A stretch of 64,000 bases of DNA. Source: Meconema thalassinum. Lineage: Eukaryota; Arthropoda; Insecta; Orthoptera; Tettigoniidae. The notes beneath the pieces are model-generated. The model ran no database searches. It was not told the DNA's origin and saw nothing but the letters and a program-made list of their open reading frames with translations. Position numbers and translations under genes: made by a program. Each line of letters begins with the position of its first letter. The first letter of the stretch is position 1. The stretch is taken from assembly GCA_946902985.2 (NCBI GenBank), contig OX336389.2, positions 339,672,444 to 339,736,443 on the forward strand, given 5' to 3'. Of the stretch, positions 1 to 11,348 are shown in pieces.

Positions 1-32
1 ACACTGAACTACAAATTTAGTTTTCTCCGTTG

Positions 33-366
33 CTGAATCATTTGGGGAGCTTGTACATCGTGGTCATTTAACCCCATGTATTTTGGGTGTGTGTGGAATT
101 TTTGTCTGATAGCTTGTGTAATTGTGACGGCTGTATTGTATAATTGTAATTCAGGTGAGGATTGGAAATTAAGCGGCCGTGGCCATCAGTTAGGACCCAT
201 CCCGGCATTTTCCTGGACTAGAAGTGGGAAACCACAGAAAACCACTTCCTGAATGGCTGAGGTGGGTATCGAACCCACCTCTTATGAGGTTTGCCGTACC
301 CTCAGACCAGAATTAAATTTCTTGGCAGAACCGGGGATCGAACCCGGACATGCTAACCGCTATGTA
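33..366 (-). mobile_element. SINE type S1, minus strand
   Basis: This is a tRNA-derived SINE read on the minus strand. Its head lies at the right end and contains a pol III B-box-like GGTTCGATTCC, here with one change. A second internal B-box-like block follows, and then a body with the recurrent GGTTTTCCGTGGTTTCCCAC motif. The tail reads towards position 33. The same structure recurs at 4799, 40147, 42031, 42634, 46843, 54231 and 58714. Confidence 0.8.
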
Positions 367-454
367 GCTTATTCCATATAAACGACATATTGTTTTCACT
401 CCATTCAGATTTCTGGTTCCTAAAATATTGTTCGTTGATAATTCATTTTAGAGG

Positions 455-680
455 TTTGCGACATCTTGGTCATTAGCCCCGTGTGCTTGGGTGTGTGTTG
501 AACTTGTCTGATAACCTGTGATGACTGTAGCAGTGTGAGAGAGCTGTAGTTGCCCCGGGTCTTGACATAAGGTAATATCCCGGCATTTGCTTAGAGGGAG
601 TGTGGGAAAACCACACTCAGGATAGCCGCTGTTAGCGCCAGGATTCTAACCCCTGCAGACATGGTGCGTGACATAAGGAG
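455..680 (-). mobile_element. SINE type S1v (variant body), minus strand, truncated
   Basis: The tail half matches S1 (TTGTCTGATAACCTGTG). The body differs: a CACAC-containing core replaces the usual CACTTC, followed by a GCCGCTGTTAGCGCC-like stretch. Related copies are at 29146, 44930, 46452 and 51278. The tRNA-like head is missing or too diverged to see. Confidence 0.6.
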
Positions 681-947
681 CACGGCTATGCTGCGCGTGA
701 TGTGTATCATACCTGTGTTCCCTTGTGCTCTGACTGGAGAAGCCCCGCCCAGTTCCATGACATCTTATTCTCTTATCAGACCACTTACACGAAGCCATGA
801 CATCATCGTCATTTCCACTGAAGCGATAATAGTATAGTATGTTGGCATGCGTTTAATCTGATGGATTAGTGGCTGAATATTTATGACGATATGAACAGTA
901 TGTATGGATGCTATTAACGCTGGTGCGTGGTTCTGTACTTTGTAGAG

Positions 948-1719
948 CAGGCATTCTCAACCTGGTGCTCTTTAAATGACATTTGGTGCTCTCGTCACAC
1001 CAGCCAAAAAGTGGTCGCGAGCACAAGCTCCCCTGAGATCCATTCTCCAATTCAAATTCTGTTGCACCAACCAGAATAATAGTGTTTTCGTTACAAGTTT
1101 TGACAGTCAGAAATGTTGCCATTTTGTGAAATAGTAGTTTTAATCTACAGTAAAACATTATGGTGTTTGAAGCCATTTTTCAGTGTTCCCTTATTAAACA
1201 AAAGTTTGGTGCTTTTCAGTCGGTCAACACGATTGTACCCAAATGAGATGGGTTATTCTCTAATCCTGAAAAAAAAAACATGAGATTAATAAATACGTAA
1301 TAGTACCTATTTTATTACTCTCATGTAATTTCTTTCAGGATTAAGGAACAACCCATCTCATTTGGGTACAATCGTGTTGACCGACTGAAAAGCACCACAT
1401 TTTTGTCTACAGTAAAATAATTCCACATCCCTGTCTTGTGAGTAACACGAAAGATGCTAATTAGACTCGACTATCCACACGTAAATGTACCTTATCTGCA
1501 TAATCCATTGAAGCAATTGCAGCATGCCTGGTGAGCGGTGAATTCCTGGCTTTCGGCACTTCTGAGGGAGAGAGAGACAGGAAAGGCAAAGAGAGGTGCA
1601 TGATTTTTTCATTATTATTATTATTATTATCATTGTTATTATATTCGATTTAATAGTGCTGGGTACTTGGTATGGCATGAGGGTGGTGCTTACAGTCTTA
1701 AAAAGTTTGAGAACGCCTG
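948..1719. mobile_element. Non-autonomous hAT-like element
   Basis: The ends form terminal inverted repeats. The left end starts CAGGCATTCTCAACCT and the right end, reverse-complemented, starts CAGGCGTTCTCAAACTT. This CAG-N-TTCTCAA form is typical of hAT elements. The flanking octamers ttgtagag and ctgtacaa agree at 5 of 8 positions, so they may be a worn 8-bp duplication. There is no transposase. An internal foldback lies at 1207-1400, and a short (TTA)n tract at 1611-1630. Confidence 0.5.
1207..1400. repeat. Small foldback inside the hAT-like element
   Basis: Two arms of about 65 bp (1207-1272 and 1333-1400) are inverted copies. They run from GGTGCTTTTCAGTCGGTC to the TCCTGAAA near the loop. 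The arms differ at only a few positions over their length, and about 60 bp of AT-rich loop separates them. It is either a nested miniature element or an inverted duplication that arose within the host element. Confidence 0.7.
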
Positions 1720-2392
1720 CTGTACAATATGACAGAAAATTAAGAGGCTACTGAAAATTGGCATGCACTTTATTTCATTATTGTTGTACAATTTCCGGGA
1801 TGGCACGTAATCTGTTGTACAGTGTAAGTACTGAACCTTTTCATTTGGGTAGGGTGTCCTAATTTGAAATAAACAAATAAATAATGAAATAAAACTTCCA
1901 TCGTTGCTTGCGTTGAAGGGTATGTAAACGTATGTTTTCGTCTGTTTCTTAAGGGGGTTAATCCTCGAAAATTCGCATGCGGCCTGTACATTTTTCTCAA
2001 ATGTAAATGCAGGCCTCGGGTAGAAAAGGGTTGAAAATCCCTGCTCAACACAGATATAGCCTATAATATGCGCAGGTCGTCTGCACATCGGCGAGGTGTG
2101 TGCCCAGCAAAATCACTTTGTTCACATTTATCCATATTTTCCAGTGTTAATCAGTTCTAGAATTTCTGCTCCAGCAAATCAATTACTATGCGAAGATAAA
2201 GATGATGATGATGATGATGATAGATTAACGGCCTTTTTACCGCGTTTAAGTCAGTCCACGCAGTGGAGATTAACAGTGTTAATTATGAGTGTCTCTTGGG
2301 TCAGATGACCTCACTGTTCCACCCATTTAAGCAACAATAACTGAGTGTCTCTAAACTCAAAAAGTTAAAAGCAGTGTTAAATCCATTACCTC
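1720..2392. other. No gene recognised
   Basis: Short open frames occur on both strands, but none has recognisable domains or conserved composition. A GATGATGAT run lies near 2200. Confidence 0.6.
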
Positions 2393-2525
2393 GTTCAGGG
2401 GCCTGGAGCATCATGGTCATCAAACCCATGTACAAGGGTATGTAATGATTTTGTCTGATAGCCTATCTTGGAGATGACTATATTTTGTGTAGCTGTGGAC
2501 ATTAGGGCCAAGGATTGGAAAAGGT
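2393..2525 (-). mobile_element. SINE type S1 tail fragment
   Basis: The stretch has the S1 tail signature (catggtcatcaaacccatgta, then ttttgtctgatagcct) and ends with an aaggattgg block. The body and head are absent. Confidence 0.5.
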
Positions 2526-2807
2526 GCTTCGGTAGCATATAAGCATTCAGTATTGGTTGCGATCTGCAGTTCATGAAGGAAGTATGTTGCCTACAAAACT
2601 CACACATTTCATGGACGTACCCAGAAATTAACCTTGGGTGATGTGAGACTGCCTTATTATGTAGCGACTGACTCTAGGAAAGTAGGCTGGCAAATCAGGC
2701 ATTTCGGGGGAAAGGGGATATATCCCCTAAATTCTCCCTGCCGCCTGGGCACGTGCCCGATACATTCGATACATATTCACGAGTATTAAAAGTACTAATA
2801 TATAGTG

Positions 2808-3035
2808 GCGTGTGGCCTCCGGAGAGACCTGGTGATATTCTTTCTAATTAACGCTTGTAAGCAACCTGCGCGTCGTGATGAGGGTGAACTGAATTATCAA
2901 GACTTGGCAAACACCCAGTCTCCGAGCCACGGAAATTAACCATACGAAGGTACAATTCCATTAACGGCCGGGAATCAAACCCGGAACCCTACGTGCCGAT
3001 GTCTAGCATGCTAACCACTTAATCACGGTGCCGGA
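2808..3035 (-). mobile_element. SINE type S2, minus strand, diverged
   Basis: Read on the minus strand it has a tRNA-like head ending in a GGTTTGATTCCCGGCC B-box region. The characteristic S2 body follows, with a gacgcgcaggt-like core and a terminal ccggaggcc. It is much more diverged than the copies at 5580, 40832 and 57923, so it is an older insertion. Confidence 0.7.
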
Positions 3036-4797
3036 TATTACAAGCACTGATGGGGTGATAATCGATCGTGCACTGCCAGTAATTTTACTGTGTATAAACT
3101 ATACATAAAGAAAACTTATTTCAGTGGGTTTTGTAACCTTGGCATAGATTGACGCTTGGCAGTTGGATTTGTTTTCATTTCTCTTGATGTTTGTTCTGTC
3201 TATCTTATGAAAGACAATATGATGACTTGATGACATACCATTTTTAATAATGTTTTAAAATTAGCAAATATCATAGCTTGTACGATTATAATTTATCACT
3301 CGAACAGATTTTTCACGTGAAAATTCATTTTTAGTTATTACCAGCTGTTGTATTCGTCGTTGTGGTATATTTGCAGAGAATATGTTAACCACCCTTTCAG
3401 CCAAGTGCCTCTATGAAGACGACACTAGTGGCATTTCTCTAGAGGGAACATGTATAAATATGCTACGGACCGATCTTACTCTAGAGCAGACTGCATAAAG
3501 CTGTTACTGTCAACCGTATTCCCTAGTATTATATAAAACAGCTCTAATTGATTTGCTAGAATTATTTTCGTATTGTTGTAAACTTGATCGAAGTTGAAAA
3601 TATCGTTATCAATTTTTCTCACCAAAGTAAAGATATTTTTAAAATGTAAAGTAGGTTCTGCTGAAAGTACCACATTTCTCATCATAAAAGATTAACTTCA
3701 ACGACCAGTCACACCACATAGTGCTGAGTGGCTTCCACTCCTCCTTTCAATATTGTCTCTCCCAAATCAACAACTAAGAAATGTCTAGAAGCCACAAATT
3801 CAGTTGCTCTAGGACAACAAAACCCGGAAACCGTTCCCCGTGATGATCACATCATTACTAATGAGCAAATATGCTGGTACAATTCAATGAGTCATACACT
3901 TTTCATAATATACCACTGATCATTATATTGGCACTGGAATCTTCGTCCCAACACTATTCATGGAGCTGTTTTATGTCTTGCGTTTATGACTGTATTAACA
4001 TTCCAACGTGACGGAGAAACCGATAGAAATACACAAGCTCCTCACTAAGAAATGGCCACCTTGAAAACAAAGAAACACAAATATCAGGTCAACACTGTAA
4101 ATATGAATCGCTTTGTTATGGAAAATTAAACATTAAAAGATAAAAGGACATGAAAAACAAAGGAATTTAAACATCATACCTATAAACAAGACATATAAAT
4201 CCAAACTCTAACATGCAAATGGTCGCACAGAGAGTATAAAATCTGACTCAAACAAAATAACATCACGAATTTCGTCCACAAACGTCAATATAAAATTAAA
4301 GAAAATTATTTATCACAAAGACGAAACATAAAATTCGTTTATCTCACTTCGTGTGAAGAAATAGAACTTAGAAATGACAAAAATCTAAAATCACAAATAT
4401 CTCCCTTATTATGCGTCGTGTGATAAAATAGCAACAGACATAAAAGATCAAACATAATGTTGTCTACAACTTTTGTTACGAGTTATCAAATATTACCATT
4501 GACGAAGATATTTGAGATTTTAATTTTCAAAAATTCACTCCTCCCCATGGGACACTTATGCTAAATAATTTGTAGCCTAGTTTTATTTTAGTGGGGCCTT
4601 CTACTTTCATACGAATTTACATGCCAATTGCTCCAGTAGTTTTGAAGCCAATCCATAACAAACAGGCAAATATCAAACTGAGGACATTTGGTCATTCTTC
4701 ATCACATGCGGGATAAATACAAAGTTTTAGCCAATAATTCCAAATAAGCTTACTTTATTTATAGAGATATGAGAATCCATTTTCCAGCCATTGTATG
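3036..4797. other. AT-rich DNA, no gene recognised
   Basis: I see no coding sequence, terminal repeats or RNA gene here. From about 4000 to 4500 the plus strand is strongly A-rich. Confidence 0.6.
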
Positions 4798-4798
4798 A

Positions 4799-5190
4799 CC
4801 ATCTCGTGGCGTAGCGGCTAGCGTTCTTGACTGTCACCCCGAAGATCCGGTTTCGATTCCCGGCTCTGACAAGAAATTTAATTCTAGTTTGAGGGCTGGA
4901 ATGGGGTACAGTCAGCCTCGTAAGGAAAAACTGAGAGGAGATGGGTTCGATTCCCACCTCACCTATCCTGGAAGTGGTTTTCAGTGGTTCCCCACTTCTA
5001 CTCCCGGCAAATGCCAGGATGGTTCCTAACATAAGGCTACGGCTGCCAACTTCCCAATCCTCACCTGAATTACTAATACACATACTAGTACGGACACCAC
5101 AATAACACAGGTTATCAGGCAAATTCTACACAGACCCAAGTACACGGAGTTAAATGACCGCGATGTCCAAGGCCCTCAAATTAAACAACA
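4799..5190 (+). mobile_element. SINE type S1, near full length
   Basis: This copy shows the whole S1 layout. An A-box-like TGGCGTAGCGGCTAGCG is followed by the first B-box (TTTCGATTCCC) near 4850 and a second B-box-like GGGTTCGATTCCC near 4945. Next come the GTGGTTTTCAGTGG core and a tail ending near GTCCAAGGCCCTCAAA. Two tandem B-box-like blocks suggest a dimeric or duplicated tRNA head. Confidence 0.85.
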
Positions 5191-5566
5191 AAAACCATTT
5201 ATTGTATGAATTATGCTTATTCTGATGTGATAACCATGTCATTGAAATATGTGGACGTAAACAACGAAATCAATCTTGTGAAAAGAAAATAACTATAAGC
5301 ATAGGTCTGATACCGTAACTGTGTACATCATCTGTAAGAAATATTGCCCTAATGTAAAAATAAAGAAAAGCTTATACATTAAAAACCCCCACCAGGTTGT
5401 ATTACATGTACTGAACGCTTATGTATACGTAGACAGCATGAATTCAGCCATGATCTGCGTCTGCTCCACCATTACTGCCCTGTGACCTGACTGTATCATT
5501 CACAAGTGAGGTACAGTATTCAGATGATACTATACGTAGTAATTTGGACTACCTTAACGACATTAT
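5191..5566. other. No gene recognised
   Basis: AT-rich DNA between two SINEs, with no recognisable coding or RNA feature. Confidence 0.6.
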
Positions 5567-5579
5567 AGTGATGTACGGA

Positions 5580-5805
5580 TCCGTGGTTAAATGGTTAGCG
5601 TGCTAGGCTTTGGCCCGAAGTGCCCCGGGTTCGATTCCCGGCCGAGCCATCAGAGATTTTAATCTCCTGGGATTAATTCCCGTGGCTTGGGGACTGGGTG
5701 TATGTGACGTCTTCATCATCATTTCGTCCTCATTACGACGCGCAGGTCGCCCACGGGCGTCAACTAGAAAGACCTGCACTCGGCCTCTCCGGAGGTCACA
5801 GGATC
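5580..5805 (+). mobile_element. SINE type S2 with target duplication
   Basis: The tRNA-like head has A-box TGGTTAAATGG and B-box GGGTTCGATTCCCGG, followed by the S2 body ending in cctctccggaggtca. The flanks carry agtgatgtacgga on the left and agtgattgtacgga on the right. This is a 13-14-bp duplication with one indel, and it supports LINE-type target-primed insertion. Confidence 0.85.
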
Positions 5806-6780
5806 ATTCATTAGTGATTGTACGGAATGTTATCTGGCGAGAAACAGATTTGTTCGTAAGTGCTTTGTGATATGCACAGGCTAGTTCCTTGTCGCTGCAA
5901 TCATGGCTGGACTCATTCTGATGTCCGTATCAACGGTACCATCCCGACTATTGCATTACTGTACCAATTGTCTGAAGAATGGGTAGGTGTGTCTTTACAT
6001 TGGCCACTTCATAAACGTACCCATGTAGGCCAAGTTCATACGAGTAATAAGGACTGAAATGCAATTCGAGGACTTATTTTGTTCTCATTATCGTTTCCAA
6101 TATCGTTGAATGTTGCAGGTGATACTAGTGCCTCCTCCTCTTCGTTAAGTGGAAATTAAATCGTGTTAAATGAAATCAAAAGTGCAATGTTCAGCTATTG
6201 TGGGATGTTTGAGACTTATCCCTAGCCAGTAAAAACAAATTGCCACCATTGTGCACTTTCCCTCGAGAGAAAGCTCTAAAATGAAGCCACGGTATTCTTC
6301 TGTTTAATGTGGGTGTAATTAAGAATACAGCAGTGACAAGAAATAAAAACACGTGTAAACCTTATCCTTCATTGTTTATTCTCATTTCCGACATGCTGTA
6401 TGTCTTCACACTTCTAACGGCGTCCCTTGTTTCTCTCGACGTTTGGCTCCCCATCTAACGCCAAGTACATAGTCTTCTTGTCTGCATCTGACACTACGGA
6501 TGTACAGCACCTTGCAGAGCACTGTTGAGACAGCCGCATCATCTCTTATGAATAGACATCCGAAGTTCATGTAAATTGATGATTTCATTTAATACTTTCA
6601 GAAAATGACAAGTTTATTTAGTATAATCTGAAGATTTTGGTCAATAATGCACACAAATTGGCATATTTCCGCGTTTTCACGCGACTTAAAAAGATTGGCG
6701 TTAAACGGATAACTTCTGACTTAACTCATGTATGCTAATGTATAATGTAGTCTATGCATAATAGTGTGAAACCTTAGCTT
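5806..6780. other. No gene recognised
   Basis: Only short frames without recognisable domains are present, and no inverted or tandem repeats stand out. Confidence 0.55.
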
Positions 6781-6783
6781 ATA

Positions 6784-7459
6784 CAGAGAGGTTAGTTTGG
6801 ATGTATCGGAGACCCTCGCTAGCCCGCTCGCCCGCGGCGCGAGCCTGTCTCCCGCCAGGCACTTTGCCGTTATGCGGCTCCGGCGCGGCACTGAGTCATT
6901 GAGTATAGGAATTTGTAGTTACCTAGTTCACAGCTGGTGCTGAAAATGTTCGCCATTCACTGCTAAACATCGCTGGCACCTTTTTATGAAACTGGCATGT
7001 ACTCTCTGAAGTTCCTCAGCACCGATTGACTATATTTCAGCTGTAATATAGTCTTTAAGCTCATTTATAGTGGAGGGTTTCTCGCATACACTCATTTTTA
7101 AGCGTCCCCCACAAATAAAAGTCACATGGTGATAAGTCTGAGCTTCGCGGGGGCCACACGTTCCGACTTATAATCCTAGTACCAAAAATGCGACGCAATT
7201 CTGTCATGGATGCTTCGTCAGTGTGAGCAGTGGTAGAATCTTGTTGAAAATAAGTTGACAATCGCTCTCCGTAAGTCAGTTCGTCAAAAAATTGGTCAAG
7301 GATCACATTAAAGTACAAATTTAAGTACAAATTCCTATACCCAATGACTCAATGCCGGGCGAGCGCCGCATAACGGCAAAGTGCCTGGCGGGAGACAGGC
7401 TCGCGCCGCGGGCGAGCGGGCTAGCGAAGGTCTCCGATACATCCAAACTAACCTCTCTG
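6784..7459. mobile_element. 676-bp TA-flanked element with about 140-bp terminal inverted repeats
   Basis: The element begins CAGAGAGGTTAGTTTGG and ends with its exact complement. TA dinucleotides flank it at 6782-6783 and 7460-7461. The arms stay inverted-complementary for about 135-140 bp and include a very GC-rich stretch (gctagcccgctcgcccgcgg). They differ at only about ten positions in my reading. The interior keeps the C-terminal end of a transposase (next entry). The TA duplication and the DDxD remnant place it in the IS630/Tc1/mariner group, as an internally deleted non-autonomous copy. Confidence 0.85.
6935..7330 (-). pseudogene. C-terminal fragment of IS630/Tc1/mariner-group transposase
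   Basis: The open part (89 codons, 7330 to 7061) reads through FQQDSTTAHT and later WPPRSSDLSPCDFYLWGTLKN. These are the second and third catalytic blocks of a DDxD transposase. The two aspartates (residues 31 and 70 of this frame) are separated by 38 residues, a longer gap than in classic mariner (DD34D). Past the stop, degraded C-terminal coding similarity continues to about 6935. The N-terminal DNA-binding region and the first catalytic Asp are gone, so no active enzyme can be made. It lies inside the long-TIR element and was presumably its original transposase. Confidence 0.75.
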
Positions 7460-7461
7460 TA

Positions 7462-7837
7462 CCTTTTTTTTTCTCTAAATTAGGGTTGTCAACCCTGTCA
7501 ATACAACTAGTTAAAATTTCTTAAAATGTTACATGTTTTGGGGTAATTTAGCCCCCTTCATCAAAGGCACAAGAACACATACAGTAATTATTATAGCAGC
7601 GTGTATATATTCGCACAACAGTTCGTTGTTCATCTCCCTTTAACCTACTACTGAATGTTCAAGAGAACTAATACGTACTGTATGCACTCGTCACTTATTA
7701 TTGGTGTTCAATTTGATGGTTATTTTGAAGTCCTTCACTTTATGTCAGTGTTCTTGTTCCATGCCGTAGTGAATATTACCAAGTTGGATGAAAAGGACCA
7801 AGATGTCAGATGTAGAGTTCGGGGAGTATGGACTCCG
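7462..7837. other. No gene recognised
   Basis: No recognisable feature in this stretch, only short frames. Confidence 0.55.
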
Positions 7838-8036
7838 CTCACTAGCTGTGTGAGACAAGCTGCTATAATAAACTGCTGCGAACAGTCTTGCTTGCTGTTC
7901 CCAAGGTTGAGGGATCGAATCTCAGCACAGCCAGTTGTCATTTGAGGGTGCTTAAATGCGAGGGAGCCGTGTCAGTAGATTTACTGGCACCCTGGCGTCT
8001 TCAAAATTCGCCGTAGCCATAAGAGACGTAAAATCT
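7838..8036 (+). mobile_element. SINE type S5 with internal deletion
   Basis: The tRNA-like head has a GGGATCGAATCTC B-box region. It is followed by the S5 body (tgcgagggagccgtgtcagtag) and a tail ending gacgtaaa. Compared with 46187-46421, it lacks the middle block around ttaaagatcccc. Confidence 0.7.
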
Positions 8037-8160
8037 GTAACATTAGCCTAGCAATTCTCGGCCTGTTGGTGCTCCATTTAACTCATAGTATAGGCTATGG
8101 AGGTTAACTACTAGATCTCCCTATTAAACATTTTAAACGTTTTCTTTTTTGTAGGCATAC

Positions 8161-8338
8161 AGCTTAACCGCTGCGCCACCACGCCCCTTAAGGTGGACCG
8201 GGTTCAATTCCCGGTCAATGCATATGAGATTTTCGAAGTAAAATAACATGTCCTGTGGTTCGGATTCCACGTAAAAAGGAGGTCACGTGGCTCATGATCT
8301 CGCGATTAACGGTCACGTTAACTACAAGCTTTCTTTTT
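8161..8338 (+). mobile_element. SINE type S4 with inverted head
   Basis: From 8188 onward the sequence is an S4 SINE in plus orientation (GTGGACCGGGTTCAATTCC, then the cctgtggttcggattccac body). The first 27 bases (8161-8187) are the reverse complement of the S4 head seen at 9375. The A-box module therefore points the wrong way, which should abolish a normal pol III internal promoter. Confidence 0.75.
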
Positions 8339-9361
8339 TTTTCTTTTTTATATTTTCCTCATTAAACGTTCTCTGAAAACAGTTTCATGATTTTAAAGAT
8401 TAATGATTTTTACCCCAGTTTTCGCTTAAATTTCTATATTTAGCCTTTTATGTGTTCTAATTTGTATCCTTTAATTTAATAAACTTGCCAAAATGATATT
8501 CCGTGTTTGACGAGTGTTATTGTCGATAAAATAAACAACTTTCCTTTCATCAACTTTCTGAGCGATATTAAATACTTCATAATACCAAGTATACCACTCG
8601 CTCGACTGTGCATTTATTCCTCGCACTAGACTTGTGAACTGAAAAAAACTTTCGTAACACTTCCCCCAGAACCAGTCAAAACGTCAATCATCAGAAACAT
8701 GCATTAAATTTGAGTGAAAATTCGTTTAAAAAGATCAAGATTAAAAAGAAACTCTAAATGTTTAAGAAAACGTTTCTTTACAAAACGTTTAAACGTTTAT
8801 TTTTAGGAAACGTTTTTGGAAAAAAATAATTTAAAAAAAAACTTTTTCTATGAGACGGTCTTAATCGTTTAATCTAAAATTAGAACATCCCTAAAACTTT
8901 TCTGATCGTGGGTCCTATTAACTACCCTTAAGTGGTGTCTGAATCCAATAGTACTGTTCATTAATTCTCGATGTATTCAACAGTCGAGAACGTTGATATG
9001 CTCTTAAAATATGGTTAAGCTCGAGATCCAGAGAACCTACGAGAGGCCTGCAATCCCGTACATTCTCCCACGTGCCATACGTACAACCGCTCAAGCAACA
9101 AATGAGGATAATCTTGGTAACTGTTTAGGGCAAATCCCAAGGGTAGAGGTGTCAGGAATTGCAAAGTGTATATTACGAGGTTTTCAACTCACTCCTTGGA
9201 ATTTTGGCTCAGGGCTCGAGATCTAAACAAGAAAGAAAGAACACAAAGAAAGAAAACTGTTCATTTGCCGAGTGTTCGCTCATTGTTTATTTGAACGACT
9301 ATACATTTGACGGCGTGCTCAAATGTGTAGTAATCAAGAGGTCTTCTATTTAGACACGTAC
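8339..9361. other. AT-rich DNA with repeated AAACGTTT motifs
   Basis: No gene is recognisable. Between about 8760 and 8820 the palindrome-like AAACGTTT, or close variants, occurs at least four times. Related motifs lie near 8135 and 8365. Confidence 0.5.
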
Positions 9362-9374
9362 TTCGTTATCGGCC

Positions 9375-9586
9375 TAGGGGCGTGGTGGCGCAGTGGTCAA
9401 GCTGTTGGCCTCTCACCAAGGCGGACCGGGTTCGATTCCCGGTCAATGCATGTGAGATTTTCGAAGTGAAATGCCATGTCCTGTGGTTCGGATTCCACGT
9501 AAAATGGAGGTCCCGTGGCTCATGATTGCGAGATTAACGGTCACGTTAAACTACAAGCTTCCTTCCTTTTTTTTTTTTTTTTTTTT
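9375..9586 (+). mobile_element. SINE type S4, full length, with 13-bp duplication and T-rich tail
   Basis: The head contains TGGCGCAGTGGTCAAGC (A-box-like) and GGGTTCGATTCCCGG (B-box), followed by the S4 body. It ends in a long T run. The flanks carry TTCGTTATCGGCC at 9362-9374 and 9587-9599, a perfect target duplication. The tail is poly-T on the strand carrying the tRNA-like head, which is unusual and worth noting. Confidence 0.9.
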
Positions 9587-9606
9587 TTCGTTATCGGCCA
9601 AGTGTT

Positions 9607-9700
9607 CAGGTACCCGGTTTCCCACCGGCTAATCAGTTTCTCGTAGTCCAGCTCAGGTACCCGGTTTCCCACCGGCTGATCAGTTTCTCGTAGTCCAGCT
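9607..9700. repeat. Two tandem 47-bp repeats
   Basis: The unit starts CAGGTACCCGGTTTCCCACC and repeats at 9607 and 9654 with one visible substitution (ctaatc versus ctgatc). It is a local duplication of unknown role. Confidence 0.9.
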
Positions 9701-9924
9701 CGGTTTATCGTACAGGGCTTGTCATAGAAATGTTTCTGTACAAAGTGAGCCAGTAAGAATATCCACCTTTAACATCTCGTGTATCGTTAAAGAAATCTGA
9801 GACCTATTCGCATTTGGGCTGCATATTCCCTGCCGCAAACTTATGAAACTGGGGGAAACAGGAGGGGTCCTGCATCACTTTGACCTACAAGAGAAAAAAT
9901 GAAGTAAACTTGTAGTTTTACATG

Positions 9925-10098
9925 ACAGTTAATCTCGCGATCATTAACCACGAGACCTCCTTATTTTTACTTGGAATCCGAACCGCCGGACGTTACATTT
10001 CACCTCGAAAATCTCACATGCATTAACAGGAAATTGAACTTTGTCCTCCTCGGTGGGAAGCAAGAAGCTTGATCGCTGCCCCATCACGTCCTCTTCTG
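9925..10098 (-). mobile_element. SINE type S4, minus strand, diverged
   Basis: This is the reverse-complement S4 body (gttaatctcgcgatcattaa, then ggaatccgaacc), with a degraded head at the right end (cgctgccccatcacgtcct). It is clearly older than the copy at 9375. Confidence 0.75.
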
Positions 10099-10617
10099 CA
10101 TGAGTGCAAGATCCTGAAATCTGCAAGAACTGTTAATATGTGATCGTAGACTTCTGTGTCGACAACAGTGTTTTACGGCCCTAAGCTTGAGAAGTGATAG
10201 CAATTTCGCTGTGCTTTTTTTTTTATTGTTTACATTTATATTTTAAATTACATCTCCGTCATGTTCACAACATAATTACTGGGTGTTTCAAAATTTTGGT
10301 TCCACCCATTCCAGGCGAGTCCTGTGGGGATTGGAAGTTCGGTGCTGCGTTCTTGAGGATTACGCTAGCTTTTGGGCAAGTGACTTGGACATAGCTTTAA
10401 GCTGTATGTGAACTAGTATAAGAATTTAGTTTCCATCATTGATAAGGTCGTGTTAATTCAAGTTCAAACTTTACCGTCTGTCCTCACAAAACTGGAGACA
10501 CGCTTTCATTGAACAGTGTATCCACGCCCTTGACTTGGTATTAATAACAGACAAGCCCACATGGCACGTAGACTTTCGTAAGGAGTAAGGTCAAGAATAT
10601 TATGTTGCTGTATAAGT
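10099..10617. other. No gene recognised
   Basis: No coding or repeat feature recognised, only short frames. Confidence 0.55.
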
Positions 10618-10625
10618 CTCTACAC

Positions 10626-10906
10626 CAGGCTGTCCCAGCCGAGCAACTCGCCCGTGAGCAGCGGAGTACTCACCGCCTTCCGTGAGTAAACCTGCAACAT
10701 GTAATACAGCTCTGCTGTGGGGGGCTGCCGTCACTTCGCGGTGGATACATCATGACTGGCAGGAGCGCATGAACTTGTGCTATCTATGACCTTCGCCCAG
10801 TGACGTATTGGCTCTCACCCCCAGTCCCTCTCCAACCGTGCTCCGAGCATTACTGCTGAGTACTCGCGTGTACGCATACTCAAACTCATGGATTTGGAAC
10901 AGCCTG
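10626..10906. mobile_element. 281-bp non-autonomous hAT with exact 8-bp duplication
   Basis: Short inverted ends (CAGGCTGTCCCA on the left, CAGGCTGTTCCA on the right when reversed) are flanked by CTCTACAC at 10618-10625 and 10907-10914. The 8-bp duplication and CAG termini are hAT hallmarks. There is no coding capacity. Confidence 0.85.
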
Positions 10907-10914
10907 CTCTACAC

Positions 10915-11348
10915 CGATATGCTTTGCCCATGGTAGGCGTGGTAGAATGGCTCTGCACTCTCAGCCAATAGAATGCATCCCTCCTCAAGCAGGAACATGC
11001 AATGATGTTTTAGAGCCTCGTAACTGCATGACAAAGTGCCTGCGGTGATTGTGACTTCAGATTTAGACAGATACGATATATTTCCATGTAACGCTCCCTG
11101 ATAGGGTGACACCACTATTTTGATACACCGTGTGTATCCTGGACCATTCTATGATGTACACACAGTAGCGCTTACGATTGCTTCCTTCCGCCTTCATTTT
11201 CCGGCCACAAGTGAAAGTTTTGACTCATCTCTGATACACATTAATTTACCAAGCGAGGCCGACACACTTTGATATGGCCGCAGAGATGTTGAAACCAAAG
11301 TTTAAAACAGGGTTAGACAGCTGTGTTGTTTTTATTCATTTAGGGGAT
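10915..11348. other. No gene recognised
   Basis: No recognisable feature. Confidence 0.5.
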
